In this document: piece after piece, positions 33,035 to 44,379 of the stretch
Layout of the letters: every line of letters begins with the position of its first letter
Numbering within the stretch: position 1 is the first letter of the stretch
Assembly: GCF_900109945.1 (NCBI RefSeq)
Contig: NZ_FOBX01000004.1
Coordinates: forward strand, 1 to 64,000
Length of the DNA: 64,000 nucleotides
Source: Bradyrhizobium sp. OK095
GTDB taxonomy: Bacteria > Pseudomonadota > Alphaproteobacteria > Rhizobiales > Xanthobacteraceae
Direction of reading: 5' to 3'
Notes under the pieces: generated by a model
The model's database searches: none
Told to the model about the DNA's origin: nothing
Seen by the model: the letters and a program-made list of their open reading frames with translations, nothing else
Position numbers and translations under genes: made by a program

Positions 33035-35770
33035 CTACTTCGGTAGCTTGGCCCTCAGCGCATACAACGCATCGAGCGCCTCGCGGGGCGACATTTCGTC
33101 CGGGTGCAGCGCCTTCACGGCATCCATCAGCAGCTCGGCTTCGCTCGGCGGCGCGGCTTCGGCGGCGGCGCGCGAGGGCACGGCGAATAGCGGCAGATCG
33201 TCGGCCAGCGCACGGGCGGTCTGACCGCGGTCCTGGGCCTCAAGCTTTGCCAGCACCGATTTGGCGCGATTGATCACGGCCGGCGGCAGGCCTGCGAGCT
33301 TCGCCACCTGGATGCCGTAGGAGCGGTCGGCGGAGCCGGGCAGCACCTCGTGCAGGAACACGACATTGCCCTGCCATTCCTTCACCCGCACCGTGGCGTT
33401 GAACATGCGCGGCAGTTTTGCCGAGAGCGCGGTCAGCTCGTGATAATGCGTCGCGAACAGCGTGCGGCAGCGGTTGCTTTCGTGCAGATGCTCGATCGCG
33501 GCCCAGGCGATCGAGAGGCCGTCGAAGGTCGCGGTGCCGCGGCCGATCTCGTCGAGGATCACCAGCGCGCGCTCGCCGGCCTGGTTGAGGATCGCGGCGG
33601 TCTCGACCATCTCCACCATGAAGGTGGAGCGGCCGCGGGCCAGATCGTCCGCGGCGCCGACGCGCGAGAACAGCCGGTCGATGATGCCGATCCGCGCGCG
33701 CGTGGCCGGCACGAAACTGCCGATCTGGGCGAGCAGCGCAATCAACGCGTTCTGACGCAGGAAGGTCGACTTGCCGGCCATGTTCGGACCGGTGAGCAGC
33801 CAGAGCTGGCCGGACTTTTGCGCCGGCCCCGGCGACAGGTCGCAAGCATTGGCGATGAACGGCTCGCCGTTGCGCTTGAGCGCCTGCTCCACCACGGGAT
33901 GGCGGCCAGCCTCGATGGCGAAGCCGAGGGAGTCATCCACGTCCGGCCGCACATAATTATCGTCGATTGCGAGCTTGGCCAGCGAGGTCGCGACGTCGAG
34001 CAGCGCAAAGGCATGAGCGGCGGCGCGCAGATCGTCGCTGATATCAAGTGCCTTCGCCGAAAGCCGCTCGAAAATTTCGAGCTCGAGCCCGAGCGCGCGG
34101 TCGCCGGCATTGGCGATCTTGGCTTCGATCTCGCCCAATTCCGAGGTGGTGAAGCGGACTTGTCCTGCCAGCGTCTGGCGATGGATGAAGGTCGCATTCA
34201 GCGGCGCCGACATCAGCTTGTCGCCGTGCTGCGCAGTGACCTCGACGAAATAGCCGAGCACGTTGTTGTGCCGGATCTTGAGACCCTTGACGGAGGTCGT
34301 GTCGGCGTAGCGCGCCTGCATCGAGGCGACGACGAGGCGGGAAGCATCGCGCAAGCTTCGCGTTTCGTCGAGAGCGGGCTCATAGCCCTGACGAACGAAG
34401 CCGCCATCGCGCTTGATCAGCGGCAATTGCTCGTCGAGCGCAACGGCAAATTCGGTCGCGAGCTCGCGCGACGGGCGCTGCAGGGCCGCCATCACCGCCC
34501 CGATCTCCTGCGGCGGCTGGTCGAGCTCGCCGAGGCGCGCCAGCACCTGGTCGGCGGCGATGATGCCGTCGCGCAGGCCTGCGAGGTCGCGCGGGCCGCC
34601 GCGGCCGACCGAGAGACGGGCCAGCGCGCGTGACATGTCGGGCGCGCCGCGCAGGATGCTGCGGATGTCTTCGCGTGCAGCCGAGTCGGCAACGAAGGCG
34701 CTGACGGCATCGAGCCGCCGCGCGATTGCCGCTGCGTCGGTGAGCGGCGCCGCCAGCCGCTGCGCCAGCAGGCGCGAGCCGGCCGAGGTCACGGTGCAGT
34801 CGATGGCATCGAGCAGCGAGCCGCGGCGTTCGCCCGCGAGCGTGCGCGTCAGTTCGAGATTGGCGCGCGTGGCCGGATCGATCGCCATGGTCGCGCCGGA
34901 GGCTTCGCGTGCCGGCGGCGACAGCGGCGGGTGCTTGCCGACCTGGGTGCGATCGACATAGGTGACAGCGGCGGCAGCAGCCGTGGCTTCCAGCCGCGTG
35001 AGCTGAGCCAGCCCGTCCATGGTTGCGACCGCAAAATAATCGCACAGGCGCTTCTCGGCGGTGGCGCCGTCGAAGACGTCGCGGGTCAGCGGCGTCACCG
35101 CCGGCAATTCGCGCAAGGTCTGTCCGAGTTCGCTGTCATTGTAGAGCGCGTCGGCGACGATCGCCTCGGTCGGGTTGATGCGCGCCAGCGTGGCGGCAAG
35201 CTCGCCGCTGGAGCATTCCAGCACGGTGAATTCGGCGGTCGAGATGTCGATCCAGGCAAGGCCAAAGCGGTCGCCGCCGCCGGAGGCGCGGGCGCGCGCG
35301 ATCGCCAGCAGATAATTGTTGGCGCGCGCATCGAGCAGCGTGTCCTCGGTCAGCGTGCCCGGCGTCACCAGCCGCACCACGCCGCGGCGGACCACGCTCT
35401 TGTTGCCGCGGGCTTTCGCGGCGGCCGGATCCTCGGTCTGCTCGCACACCGCGACCCGGTGGCCGGCGATGATCAGCCGATGCAGATAATCCTCGGAACG
35501 CTCGACCGGCACGCCGCACATCGGGATATCGGCGCCCTGATGCTTGCCGCGCTTGGTCAGGACGATGCCGAGCGTTTTCGAGGCGATCTCGGCGTCCTCG
35601 AAGAACAGCTCGTAGAAATCGCCCATCCGGTAGAACAGCAGCAGGCCCTGATGCGCCGCCTTGATCTCGAGGTACTGTTCCATCATCGGGGTGACGCGCG
35701 CGGCGGCTTCTGCCTGCGGCGCGGGCGCTTCGTCGGGGGGCGGTATGGGTATCGGCTGTTGCATTGTCAT
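33035..35770 (-). CDS. mutS: DNA mismatch repair protein MutS
   Basis: A 911-residue mismatch sensor. The mismatch-contacting motif is in [14 protein letters not shown] with Phe52 and Glu54. The ATPase has Walker [28 protein letters not shown] and the helix-turn-helix end [13 protein letters not shown]. All MutS domains appear in order at the usual length. The N-terminal 25 residues are Pro-rich and variable. The protein starts [10 protein letters not shown]; a second ATG two codons on is also possible. It is divergent from pcaF. mutL is not in the window. Confidence 0.97.
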   Translation of the reverse strand: MTMQQPIPIPPPDEAPAPQAEAAARVTPMMEQYLEIKAAHQGLLLFYRMGDFYELFFEDAEIASKTLGIVLTKRGKHQGADIPMCGVPVERSEDYLHRLIIAGHRVAVCEQTEDPAAAKARGNKSVVRRGVVRLVTPGTLTEDTLLDARANNYLLAIARARASGGGDRFGLAWIDISTAEFTVLECSSGELAATLARINPTEAIVADALYNDSELGQTLRELPAVTPLTRDVFDGATAEKRLCDYFAVATMDGLAQLTRLEATAAAAAVTYVDRTQVGKHPPLSPPAREASGATMAIDPATRANLELTRTLAGERRGSLLDAIDCTVTSAGSRLLAQRLAAPLTDAAAIARRLDAVSAFVADSAAREDIRSILRGAPDMSRALARLSVGRGGPRDLAGLRDGIIAADQVLARLGELDQPPQEIGAVMAALQRPSRELATEFAVALDEQLPLIKRDGGFVRQGYEPALDETRSLRDASRLVVASMQARYADTTSVKGLKIRHNNVLGYFVEVTAQHGDKLMSAPLNATFIHRQTLAGQVRFTTSELGEIEAKIANAGDRALGLELEIFERLSAKALDISDDLRAAAHAFALLDVATSLAKLAIDDNYVRPDVDDSLGFAIEAGRHPVVEQALKRNGEPFIANACDLSPGPAQKSGQLWLLTGPNMAGKSTFLRQNALIALLAQIGSFVPATRARIGIIDRLFSRVGAADDLARGRSTFMVEMVETAAILNQAGERALVILDEIGRGTATFDGLSIAWAAIEHLHESNRCRTLFATHYHELTALSAKLPRMFNATVRVKEWQGNVVFLHEVLPGSADRSYGIQVAKLAGLPPAVINRAKSVLAKLEAQDRGQTARALADDLPLFAVPSRAAAEAAPPSEAELLMDAVKALHPDEMSPREALDALYALRAKLPK

Positions 35771-35986
35771 GAGCGGCGCAACCTACAAAATTTCACCCCC
35801 TGCTCCTATCGCTTTGGCCGGGGCGGGGAGGTTTTCCACGTTGTCCGCACCGCGGCATGCGCCAGCGGCGTGCGCGCCCCTCGGAACATGCAAGAAACCG
35901 TCAATTGACCTGCCGCGGGCGCCCTCCTAAAACTCCGCCGACATTGAAGAATTTTCGCCGAACCGCGGCATTCAGGGAGAACAACG

Positions 35987-37195
<1,209 letters not shown>

Positions 37196-37204
37196 CGGTC
37201 TATT

Positions 37205-37240
37205 CTCTCCCTCTCCCCGTTCTTACGGGGAGAGGGAGAG
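37205..37240. repeat. Perfect 16-base palindrome between pcaF and the dioxygenase gene (family F)
   Basis: CTCTCCCTCTCCCCGT at 37205-37220 pairs fully with ACGGGGAGAGGGAGAG at 37225-37240 across TCTT. The core CCCCGTTCTTACGGGG occurs again at 63103-63118. It may work as an mRNA stabiliser after pcaF; it has no T-run. Confidence 0.7.
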
Positions 37241-37299
37241 GAGTCCGGGGCCGCTCCTTCCATGCGCGCCCGGAACGACCGGGTGGTTGGGAGGTGGCC

Positions 37300-38193
37300 A
37301 TGATCATCGAACGCGAGCAGGACGTCACGGCCGCCGCACTGGCGGTGATGGAGCGGACGTCCGATCCGCGGATGCGGCAGATCATGATCTCGCTGGTCAA
37401 GCATCTGCATGGCTTCGTCCGCGATGTCAGGCTGACCGAGAAGGAGTTTCGCGACGCGACCGCTGTCATCGCCGAGCTCGGGAAGCTGACGACCGACACG
37501 CATAACGAAGTCGTGCTGATGGCCGGCTCGCTCGGCGTCTCGCCACTGGTGTGCCTCCTGAACAATGGCGACCAGGGCAATACCGAAACTGACCAGTCGC
37601 TGCTCGGTCCATTCTGGCGGCTGAACTCGCCGCGGGTCGAGAATGGCGGATCGATCGTGCGCTCGGAGACGCCCGGCGCACCGCTGTTCGTCAGCGGCCA
37701 CGTCGTCGACAAGGACGGTCGTCCCGTCACGGGCGCCGAGGTCGATGTCTGGCACGCCTCGCCGGTCGGGCTCTACGAGAACCAGGACCCCGAGCAGGCC
37801 GACATGAACCTGCGCGGCAAGTTCACGACCGATTCAGATGGGCGCTTTGCCTTCCGCTCGGTGATGATGATTGGCTATCCCATTCCGACCGATGGTGTGG
37901 TCGGCCGCCTGCTGGAGGCGCAGAGCCGACATCCCTATCGTCCCGCGCATCTGCATGCCCTGATCTTCAAGCCCGGCTTCAAGGTGCTGATCTCGCAGGT
38001 CTACGATCCCAACGACCCCCATATCGACAGCGACGTGCAGTTCGGCGTGACGCAGGCGCTGATCGGCAAGTTCCAGCGCCACGATGCGCCGCATCCGACC
38101 GCACGCGACGTCGCGACGCCCTGGTATTCGCTCGACCACACCTACCGGCTCGAGGCCGGCGAGGCCGTGCTGCCGCGCCCGCCAATCAAATAG
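37300..38193 (+). CDS. Intradiol ring-cleavage dioxygenase (hydroxyquinol/catechol 1,2-dioxygenase type)
   Basis: A 297-residue non-haem Fe(III) dioxygenase. The four iron ligands are Tyr159, Tyr193, His217 and His219 (RPAHLHALI), with the 24- and 2-residue spacing of catechol 1,2-dioxygenases. The N-terminal helical domain (residues 1-100) matches the dioxygenase N-domain. LGPFWRLNSPRVENGG and the Val/Gly-rich pocket incline me to hydroxyquinol 1,2-dioxygenase, but catechol is not excluded. The Shine-Dalgarno is GGGAGG. It lies between pcaF and pcaH, suggesting that this cluster also feeds a second ring-cleavage branch. Confidence 0.85.
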   Translation: MIIEREQDVTAAALAVMERTSDPRMRQIMISLVKHLHGFVRDVRLTEKEFRDATAVIAELGKLTTDTHNEVVLMAGSLGVSPLVCLLNNGDQGNTETDQSLLGPFWRLNSPRVENGGSIVRSETPGAPLFVSGHVVDKDGRPVTGAEVDVWHASPVGLYENQDPEQADMNLRGKFTTDSDGRFAFRSVMMIGYPIPTDGVVGRLLEAQSRHPYRPAHLHALIFKPGFKVLISQVYDPNDPHIDSDVQFGVTQALIGKFQRHDAPHPTARDVATPWYSLDHTYRLEAGEAVLPRPPIK

Positions 38194-38216
38194 AGCGCTC
38201 CTGCCGGGCTTCCCTA

Positions 38217-38240
38217 GATTAGTTATATTGTATAATGATC
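38217..38240. promoter_or_regulatory. AT-rich imperfect palindrome with a TATAAT box upstream of pcaH
   Basis: GATTAGTTATA and TATAATGATC flank TTG: GAT/ATC at the ends and TTATA/TATAA inside. TATAAT at 38231-38236 is a perfect -10. The preceding -35 at 38208-38213 is poor. The patch stands out against a GC-rich background and lies about 50 bases before pcaH. I infer an activator-dependent promoter for pcaHG with an operator for a regulator that is not in the window. Confidence 0.55.
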
Positions 38241-38289
38241 GGGGAAGCGTTGACCGGCCGGACCAACATGGCCGGGGAGGAGTTTGCCC

Positions 38290-38991
38290 ATGACATTCAT
38301 CTATCCCACGGACAGCAACAAGGCGCATCCGCTGCCGCTGTCGCCCGAGTACAAGAGCTCGATCAAGCGTGCGCCGAACAAGCCCTTGATCCCGATGCGC
38401 CACACGCTGTCGGAATTGACCGGCCCGGTCTACGGCCACGAGACCGTGCGCGACGGCGACAGCGATCTCACCACCCAGCATACCGGCGAGCCAATCGGCG
38501 AGCGCATCATCGTGCACGGGCATGTGCGCGACGAGGACGGAAGCGGCGTGCCGAACTCGCTGGTCGAGATCTGGCAAGCCAATGCTTGCGGCCGCTATGT
38601 CCATGTCCGCGACCAGCATCCGGCGCCGCTCGATCCGAATTTCACCGGCGCGGGCCGTACCGTGAGCGATGCCGCCGGCTACTACCGCTTTGTGACGATC
38701 AAGCCCGGCGCTTACCCCTGGGGCAATCACCACAATGCCTGGCGGCCCGCGCACATCCATCTCTCGGTGTTCGGCCATTCCTTCGTCACCCGGCTGGTGA
38801 CGCAGATGTACTTCCCGGCCGACCCGCTGTTCCCGTTCGACCCGATCTTCAACTCGGTGCCGGACGAGAAGGCGCGGGCGCGGATGGTGTCGTCGTTCGA
38901 CCTGGAGAATACCAAGCCCGAATGGGCGCTGTGCTACCGCTTCGACATCGTGCTGCGCGGCAAGAATGCCACTCCCATGGAGACCAAGTAA
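38290..38991 (+). CDS. pcaH: Protocatechuate 3,4-dioxygenase, beta subunit
   Basis: A 233-residue catalytic subunit. The Fe(III) ligands are Tyr103, Tyr142, His155 and His157 with spacing 39, 13 and 2, the same as in characterised PcaH. WRPAHIHLSVFG carries the His pair. It cleaves protocatechuate between its hydroxyls to beta-carboxy-cis,cis-muconate. GGGGAGG precedes the ATG at 38290. pcaG follows after one base. Confidence 0.96.
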   Translation: MTFIYPTDSNKAHPLPLSPEYKSSIKRAPNKPLIPMRHTLSELTGPVYGHETVRDGDSDLTTQHTGEPIGERIIVHGHVRDEDGSGVPNSLVEIWQANACGRYVHVRDQHPAPLDPNFTGAGRTVSDAAGYYRFVTIKPGAYPWGNHHNAWRPAHIHLSVFGHSFVTRLVTQMYFPADPLFPFDPIFNSVPDEKARARMVSSFDLENTKPEWALCYRFDIVLRGKNATPMETK

Positions 38992-38992
38992 C

Positions 38993-39583
38993 GTGCAGGA
39001 TAATGGGATCACACCATCGCAAACGGTCGGCCCGTTCTTCAAATATGGCATGACGCCAACAGGCGAATATGCCTGGAACGACGCCTTCACCAACTCGACG
39101 CTGACGCCCGACGTCACCGGCGACCGCGTCCGCATCGAGGGCTGCGTCTTTGACGGCGACGGTGCCACCGTGCCTGACGCCATGCTGGAGATTTGGCAGG
39201 CCGATGCACAAGGCCGCTTCGCCGATCCGCAGGACAAGCGCGCGCTGCCGAACGCCAGCTTCCGCGGCTTCGCCCGCTGCGGCACCGACAAGGACGGCAA
39301 TTATTCCTTCGACACCATCAAGCCGGGCGTGGTGCCTGATCCCGATGGCAAGCCGCAGGCACCGCACGTTGTTCTGGCGGTGTTCGCGCGCGGCATGCTG
39401 CGGCATCTCTATACCCGGATCTATTTCAGCGACGAGGCCGGCAACGCCGCCGACCCGGTGCTGGCGCTGGTCCCCGCCGACCGCCGCGCCACGCTGATTG
39501 CGGTGCGCGAGGCGGGTAAAGCCGTCTATCGCCTCGACCTGCGTTTGCAGGGCGACGGCGAGACGGTGTTCTTCGACGTCTGA
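38993..39583 (+). CDS. pcaG: Protocatechuate 3,4-dioxygenase, alpha subunit
   Basis: A 196-residue subunit that shares the dioxygenase fold but lacks the iron ligands and forms the substrate pocket with PcaH. Opening ITPSQTVGPFFKYGM and GCVFDGDGATVPDAMLEIWQAD are typical. The start is GTG at 38993, one base after the pcaH stop, with GGAG about 10 bases upstream inside pcaH. A longer frame to 38966 would overlap pcaH without a better start. A hairpin follows its stop. Confidence 0.94.
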   Translation: MQDNGITPSQTVGPFFKYGMTPTGEYAWNDAFTNSTLTPDVTGDRVRIEGCVFDGDGATVPDAMLEIWQADAQGRFADPQDKRALPNASFRGFARCGTDKDGNYSFDTIKPGVVPDPDGKPQAPHVVLAVFARGMLRHLYTRIYFSDEAGNAADPVLALVPADRRATLIAVREAGKAVYRLDLRLQGDGETVFFDV

Positions 39584-39593
39584 AGCGACGACA

Positions 39594-39619
39594 TGCCGGC
39601 GATCTTGAAGTCGCCGGCA
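39594..39619 (+). terminator. Hairpin after pcaG
   Basis: TGCCGGCGA (39594-39602) pairs perfectly with TCGCCGGCA (39611-39619) across 8 bases. It starts 11 bases after the pcaG stop. There is no T-run, so I call it a probable transcript end or 3' stabiliser of the pca operon. The remaining 230 bases up to the chemoreceptor hold no gene that I can support. Confidence 0.5.
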
Positions 39620-39852
39620 CGGGCTTCTCACGCAGCGCATCGATGACCGATGCTGCGCTGTATTGCCGGTGCGAATTGATCTGTCGTCGCCTCTGTGTGT
39701 CAGCCTCGCTGTCCCAAAGCCAAATTTCCCTGCGTTGCGAATCCCGTAGTCTTGCGGAGTTGTCCCGTTGGGCGGTCTCAACCGGAGGCAATCCCGTGTT
39801 TACCGCGTTGGCATAGGGTCGTTGCGGAACTGATTCGGGCCGGGATTGCTCT

Positions 39853-41544
39853 ATGAAAATTCGTCTTTCGCTGTCCTCCGCGATCATCGCGTTCGGTGTC
39901 GTGATCGCCATCGGCTTCACCGCGGTGGTCTCGACCAGTCTGTATGCGTTGCGCGAGCTCAAGGTCGGCGGTCCGCTCTATTCCGACATCAAGCTCGGCA
40001 ACGACCTCATCGCCGACATCCTGCCGCCGCCGGAATACGTCATCGAGGCTTATCTTGAGGCGACGCTGGCCATGCGCGAGCCGGATCAGCTGGCGGCCCA
40101 TGGCGAGCGCCTGGTCCAGCTCCGCAAGGATTACGACGAGCGCAAGGCCTACTGGACCGCATCCAGCCTCTCGGCCGACCTGAAGACTGCGCTGGTGTCG
40201 AAGTCCGATGCCGAGGTGCAGAAGTTCTGGAAGCTCCTGTCCGACCAGCTCTTGCCCGCCTTGAAGGGCAAGGACATGGCCGCCGCCGAGCGCGCCTATG
40301 CGCAGCTCAAGGACGCCTACGCCGCACATCGTGCCGTCATCGACAGTATCGTCGAGAGCTCCAACAAGCAGAACGCGGACATGGAGAAGCTGGCCGCGGA
40401 TCGCGACAGTGCGATGCTCTATATCCTGCTCGGTGTCTCTGCCGCGGTGCTGGCTTTCATCGCCGCCGGCCTGCTCGGTGTCGCGCTCGGTGTGGTGCGC
40501 CCGATCGTGCGCATGACCGGGACGATGCAGAAGCTCGCGACCGGGGATCTCGAAGCCGACATTCCCTTCGCCAACCGGCAGGACGAGGTCGGCTCGATGG
40601 CGGGTGCATTGCTGGTGTTCAAGCAGTCAGCGGTCGAGAATTCCCGTCTGCGCGATGAGCAACTGCGCAACGAGCAGGAAGCGGCGCTGGCCAAGCGCTC
40701 TGCTCTGCAACAGATGGCCGAGACCGTCGAGCGCGAGACCGGCCGCTCGGTCGACACCGCGAGCGCGGCAAGCCAGGGCGTCGAACGGGCCGCCGCCAGC
40801 CTGTCCGAGATCGCCCGATCGCTGTCCGTGGAGTCGCAGGCGGTTGCCTCCGCCTCCACCCAGGCGCTGGGCAGTTCGCAAACCGTTTCGGCCGCAGCCG
40901 AAGAGCTGAGCGCTTCGATCCGGGAGATCGCGACCCAGGTCGCGCGCACCAGCACGGTCACCAAATCGGCGGTCGCCGGCCGCGAGCAGGCCCGTTCGAC
41001 CATCCAGACACTAGCCGGCTCGGTGAAGAAGATCGCCGAGGTCTCCGACCTTATCGGTGGCATCGCCGGCCAGACCAACCTCCTGGCGCTCAACGCCACG
41101 ATCGAGGCGGCGCGTGCCGGCGAGGCCGGCCGCGGCTTCGCGGTGGTCGCCGCCGAAGTGAAATCGCTCTCCGACCAGACTGCCAAATCGACCGAGGAGA
41201 TCTCGCGGCTGATCGCGGAGATCCAGGCCTCGACACAGGCCGCGGTCGATGCTGTCGAGACCATGGGCGGCCACATCGTCGAGATCGACGGCGTTGCGAC
41301 CTCGGTCGCCGCCGCGATGGAAGAGCAGGACGCCGCGACGCGGGAGATCTCGCGCTCGATCTCCGAATCGGCGTCTGCCGCGAAGGAAGTCTCGGCCAAG
41401 ATCTCCAATGTCAGCCGCGACGCCGCCTCGGTGAACGAGCGCGCCGCGGAGGTCAGGCAGGCGATCACAGGCATGGCGGCCAATCTCGAACAGCTGCGGT
41501 CGGTCGTGGTCCGGACCGTGCGCGATTCCACCGCCGCGGCTTGA
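39853..41544 (+). CDS. Membrane methyl-accepting chemotaxis protein
   Basis: A 563-residue receptor. There is one membrane segment near 8-30, a helical periplasmic region (about 31-187, four-helix-bundle-like), a second membrane segment near 188-212 ([24 protein letters not shown]), a HAMP domain and the signalling domain with [39 protein letters not shown] sequence. The [12 protein letters not shown] stretch in the sensor is conserved in a rhizobial receptor group whose ligand is unknown to me. It shares the hairpin tip with the soluble receptor at 31269. It is not in an operon with che genes. Confidence 0.92.
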   Translation: MKIRLSLSSAIIAFGVVIAIGFTAVVSTSLYALRELKVGGPLYSDIKLGNDLIADILPPPEYVIEAYLEATLAMREPDQLAAHGERLVQLRKDYDERKAYWTASSLSADLKTALVSKSDAEVQKFWKLLSDQLLPALKGKDMAAAERAYAQLKDAYAAHRAVIDSIVESSNKQNADMEKLAADRDSAMLYILLGVSAAVLAFIAAGLLGVALGVVRPIVRMTGTMQKLATGDLEADIPFANRQDEVGSMAGALLVFKQSAVENSRLRDEQLRNEQEAALAKRSALQQMAETVERETGRSVDTASAASQGVERAAASLSEIARSLSVESQAVASASTQALGSSQTVSAAAEELSASIREIATQVARTSTVTKSAVAGREQARSTIQTLAGSVKKIAEVSDLIGGIAGQTNLLALNATIEAARAGEAGRGFAVVAAEVKSLSDQTAKSTEEISRLIAEIQASTQAAVDAVETMGGHIVEIDGVATSVAAAMEEQDAATREISRSISESASAAKEVSAKISNVSRDAASVNERAAEVRQAITGMAANLEQLRSVVVRTVRDSTAAA

Positions 41545-41619
41545 GCCCGGCATCAGGTCGGCCGCTGGCGCCCGGGGTGTTGATCGTGCAGTATGCCGCG
41601 GCACAGGGGCATCGGGGTC

Positions 41620-42681
41620 ATGACACCTCCACAATTGCCTGAAGTCGTTGAGCCCGGCCGACTGACGGCGGCGCTGCGCAGGAGCGGCGTGCTGGACGCC
41701 GGCGCGGTGCGCGAGGTGAAGGTGCTGCACCAGCGTGACACCGTGGTGTCACATATCATCCGCCTCGGCCTGCGCTATGTCGGGGAATCCGCCGGTGCTC
41801 CGCAATCGCTGATTCTGAAGACCGCGAATGCCGAGTTTGCCGGCACGCTCGCGGATGCCGGCCGGCAGGAGGTCGCCTTCTACACACGGCTTGCGCCGAA
41901 CATGCCGCCCGGGCTGGCGCCGCGCTGCTTCGACGGGAGCTTCGACGAGGAGAGCCTGGTCTGGCATCTTTTGCTGGAAGATCTCACCGACAGCCATGAG
42001 ATCGCAACCCAGTGGCCGCTGCCGCCGTCGCATGAGCAGGCGATGGCCATCGTCACGACGCTGGCGCGCTGGCATGCGGCATGGTGGGATCATCCCGGCC
42101 TTGGCGACACCGTCGGCACCTGGGCGAGCGCCGAGGATCGGGCGCAGCACATGGAGACCTTCGCCGGCCATTACGACCGATTTGCCGATCTGCTCGGCGA
42201 CCGCCTCGGCGAGGAGCGTCGCATCCTCTACCGTCGCTTGATCGAGCACTCGGCTCGGCTATCCCAGCGCTATCGATCGCGGCGTCACATCAGCATCGCC
42301 CATGGCGATGCCCATATCTGGAATTTCCTGCTGCCGCGGCCCGGCGTCGCAGACACCGCGCGCATCTTCGATTTCGACCAGTGGCGCATCAATGTGCCTA
42401 CGAGCGACCTCGCCTACATGATGGCGATGCAATGGTATCCAGACCGCAGGCAGGCACTCGAACGTCGGCTGCTCAATCACTATCACGAGACGCTTCTCGC
42501 CCACGGCGTGGTCGGCTACACGCGCGGCGCGCTCGACCAGGACTACCGTCTGTCGGTGCTGTGGCACATCACCAGGCCGGTTTGGCAGTGGAGCATCAAC
42601 CTTCCGCCGCTGATCTGGTGGAATAATCTGGAACGAGTGATGATGGCGGTCGAGGATTTGGGGTGCGAGGAGTTGCTGTAG
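41620..42681 (+). CDS. Aminoglycoside/ecdysteroid kinase-like phosphotransferase
   Basis: A 353-residue protein with the kinase-like fold. The catalytic loop is ISIAHGDAHIWNFLLP (Asp in HGDAH) and the metal-binding segment is IFDFDQW; LILKTAN supplies the ATP-binding Lys. This is the broad APH/EcKL group that phosphorylates small hydroxylated compounds; I cannot name a substrate and do not infer resistance. I chose the ATG at 41620 with GGGG just upstream; one at 41593 adds nine residues. A family A repeat follows the stop. Confidence 0.75.
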   Translation: MTPPQLPEVVEPGRLTAALRRSGVLDAGAVREVKVLHQRDTVVSHIIRLGLRYVGESAGAPQSLILKTANAEFAGTLADAGRQEVAFYTRLAPNMPPGLAPRCFDGSFDEESLVWHLLLEDLTDSHEIATQWPLPPSHEQAMAIVTTLARWHAAWWDHPGLGDTVGTWASAEDRAQHMETFAGHYDRFADLLGDRLGEERRILYRRLIEHSARLSQRYRSRRHISIAHGDAHIWNFLLPRPGVADTARIFDFDQWRINVPTSDLAYMMAMQWYPDRRQALERRLLNHYHETLLAHGVVGYTRGALDQDYRLSVLWHITRPVWQWSINLPPLIWWNNLERVMMAVEDLGCEELL

Positions 42682-42684
42682 AAG

Positions 42685-42814
42685 CTCTCGTGTCCCGGGC
42701 GCGGTGCAGCGTGTAACGCTGCGCCGCAGAACCGGGACCCAGTTGCCGCGAGTATGGGCTCCGGCTCTGCAGCGCATCACTCGCGTGCTGCGCTGCGTCC
42801 GGGGCACGAGAGCG
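42685..42814. repeat. Dispersed palindromic repeat, family A copy 2
   Basis: It begins CTCTCGTGTCCCGGGCGC and ends GCGTCCGGGGCACGAGAGCG, the inverted-end pattern also seen at 10057-10229. GTGTAACGCTGC and CCGGGACCCAG recur in the same order; the middle is shorter by roughly 40 bases. It separates the phosphotransferase from the convergent transporter gene. It starts three bases after one stop and ends four bases before the other. Confidence 0.8.
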
Positions 42815-42818
42815 CGTC

Positions 42819-44375
42819 CTACTCCATCACCGCATGCTCCGGCCCAGCCGTCTGCTTTCGCAGCATGGCCTTGGTCGAGCCGATCATCAAGGCGAGCGGG
42901 ATGGTGCAGAGGATGAAGACCATCACCAGCATGTAGTCGTGCGCAAACGCAATGATCTGCGCCTGCACGTTGACCATCCGGTCGGCCATGGCGCGGCCGG
43001 CGTCTGTGGAGAGGTCGATCATGCTACGCACGTTCGGCATCTGGAGCGCGTGATTGAACGGGTTGATGTATTCCGAGAGGATCGCATAGGTCTTGCGCGT
43101 GCCCTGCGTCAGCTCGGCGATCACGATGGAGATGCCGACCGAGCTCGCGACGTTGCGCATCAGCGTCAGCATCGAGGTGCCGTCGGTGCGCAGATGGTTC
43201 GGCAGCGTCAGGAACGCCACCGTCGACAGCGGCACGAAGACCAGGCCGAAGCCAAAGCCCTGGATGACGCTGACGACGACGATCTCCGGCACCTGGGTCT
43301 GGTCGGTCCAGCCGGTCATCTGGAACAGCGAGGCCGCCGTCAGCGTCAGTCCGGTGATGATCAGCGTCCGCGCCTCGATCCAGCGCATGATGCGGCCGAC
43401 CATCATCATCGCGAAGAAGGTGCCGAAGCCGCGGCTCGCGAGCAGGCCGCCGGCGGTCATGATGGGATAGCCGATGACGTTTTGCAGATAGGGCGAGGCC
43501 AGCGCCATGGTCGAGTACAGCACGAGGCCCATCACCGTCATGAAGATGCAGCCGGTGAGGAAGTTGCGATCCCGAAACAGCGCGAACTGGATGAACGGAC
43601 GCGAGGTCGTGAACGAGTGAGCGAAGAAATAGTAGAAGGCGACGCCTGAGATCACGAACTCGGTCACGATCTCGGCGGATTCGAACCAATCGAGCTGCTC
43701 GCCGCGGTCGAGCGCGAGCTGAAGCGCGCCGATCCCGACTGCCAGCGCGGCAAAGCCGAACCAGTCGAATTTGAGACTGGTGTCCTGCTTGGTCTCGTCC
43801 ATGAAGACGCTGAGCCCGAGCACGGTGATGGCGCCGAAAGGAATGTTGACGAAGAATACCCAGTGCCAGGAATAGCTCTCGGTCAGCCAGGCACCCAGAG
43901 ACGGCCCCATGATCGGACCCATCATCACGCCCATGCCCCAGATCGACATCGCCTTGGCGCGTTCCTGGAGCGTGTAATAGTCGAGCATGACGGACTGCGA
44001 CAGCGGCACCAGCGCCGCGCCGAACACGCCTTGCAAGAGGCGGAACAGCACCATCTGGTTGATGTCTTGCGCGAGCCCGCACAGCACGGAGGCGAAGGTG
44101 AAGCCGGCAGCGCAGATGATGAAGATGCGCTTGCGGCCGAAGCGGTTGGAAATCCAGCCCACCGGCGCCGTCATGATCGCGGCTGCGACGATGTAGGAGG
44201 TCAGCACCCAGTTGATCTGGTCCTGCGAGGCCGACAGCGTGCCCTGCATGTAGGGCAGCGCGACGTTGGCGATGGTGGTGTCCAGCGCCTGCATGATGGT
44301 GGCGGTCATGGCGCAGATCGTCACCATGTTCCGGCGCAGGCCGGGGACCATGAGGGCGGGATTGGACTCCGCCAT
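42819..44375 (-). CDS. DHA2-family multidrug efflux MFS permease (EmrB-like)
   Basis: A 518-residue inner-membrane exporter with about 14 segments. QALDTTIANVALPYMQGTL in the first segment, GWISNRFGRKR in the MFS loop motif and RLLQGVFGAALVPLSQSVMLD are standard EmrB marks. It is the third gene of an operon marR-emrA-emrB and would pump hydrophobic compounds through the HlyD partner and an outer-membrane channel that is not encoded here. The gap to emrA is four bases. Confidence 0.92.
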   Translation of the reverse strand: MAESNPALMVPGLRRNMVTICAMTATIMQALDTTIANVALPYMQGTLSASQDQINWVLTSYIVAAAIMTAPVGWISNRFGRKRIFIICAAGFTFASVLCGLAQDINQMVLFRLLQGVFGAALVPLSQSVMLDYYTLQERAKAMSIWGMGVMMGPIMGPSLGAWLTESYSWHWVFFVNIPFGAITVLGLSVFMDETKQDTSLKFDWFGFAALAVGIGALQLALDRGEQLDWFESAEIVTEFVISGVAFYYFFAHSFTTSRPFIQFALFRDRNFLTGCIFMTVMGLVLYSTMALASPYLQNVIGYPIMTAGGLLASRGFGTFFAMMMVGRIMRWIEARTLIITGLTLTAASLFQMTGWTDQTQVPEIVVVSVIQGFGFGLVFVPLSTVAFLTLPNHLRTDGTSMLTLMRNVASSVGISIVIAELTQGTRKTYAILSEYINPFNHALQMPNVRSMIDLSTDAGRAMADRMVNVQAQIIAFAHDYMLVMVFILCTIPLALMIGSTKAMLRKQTAGPEHAVME

Positions 44376-44379
44376 CGGA

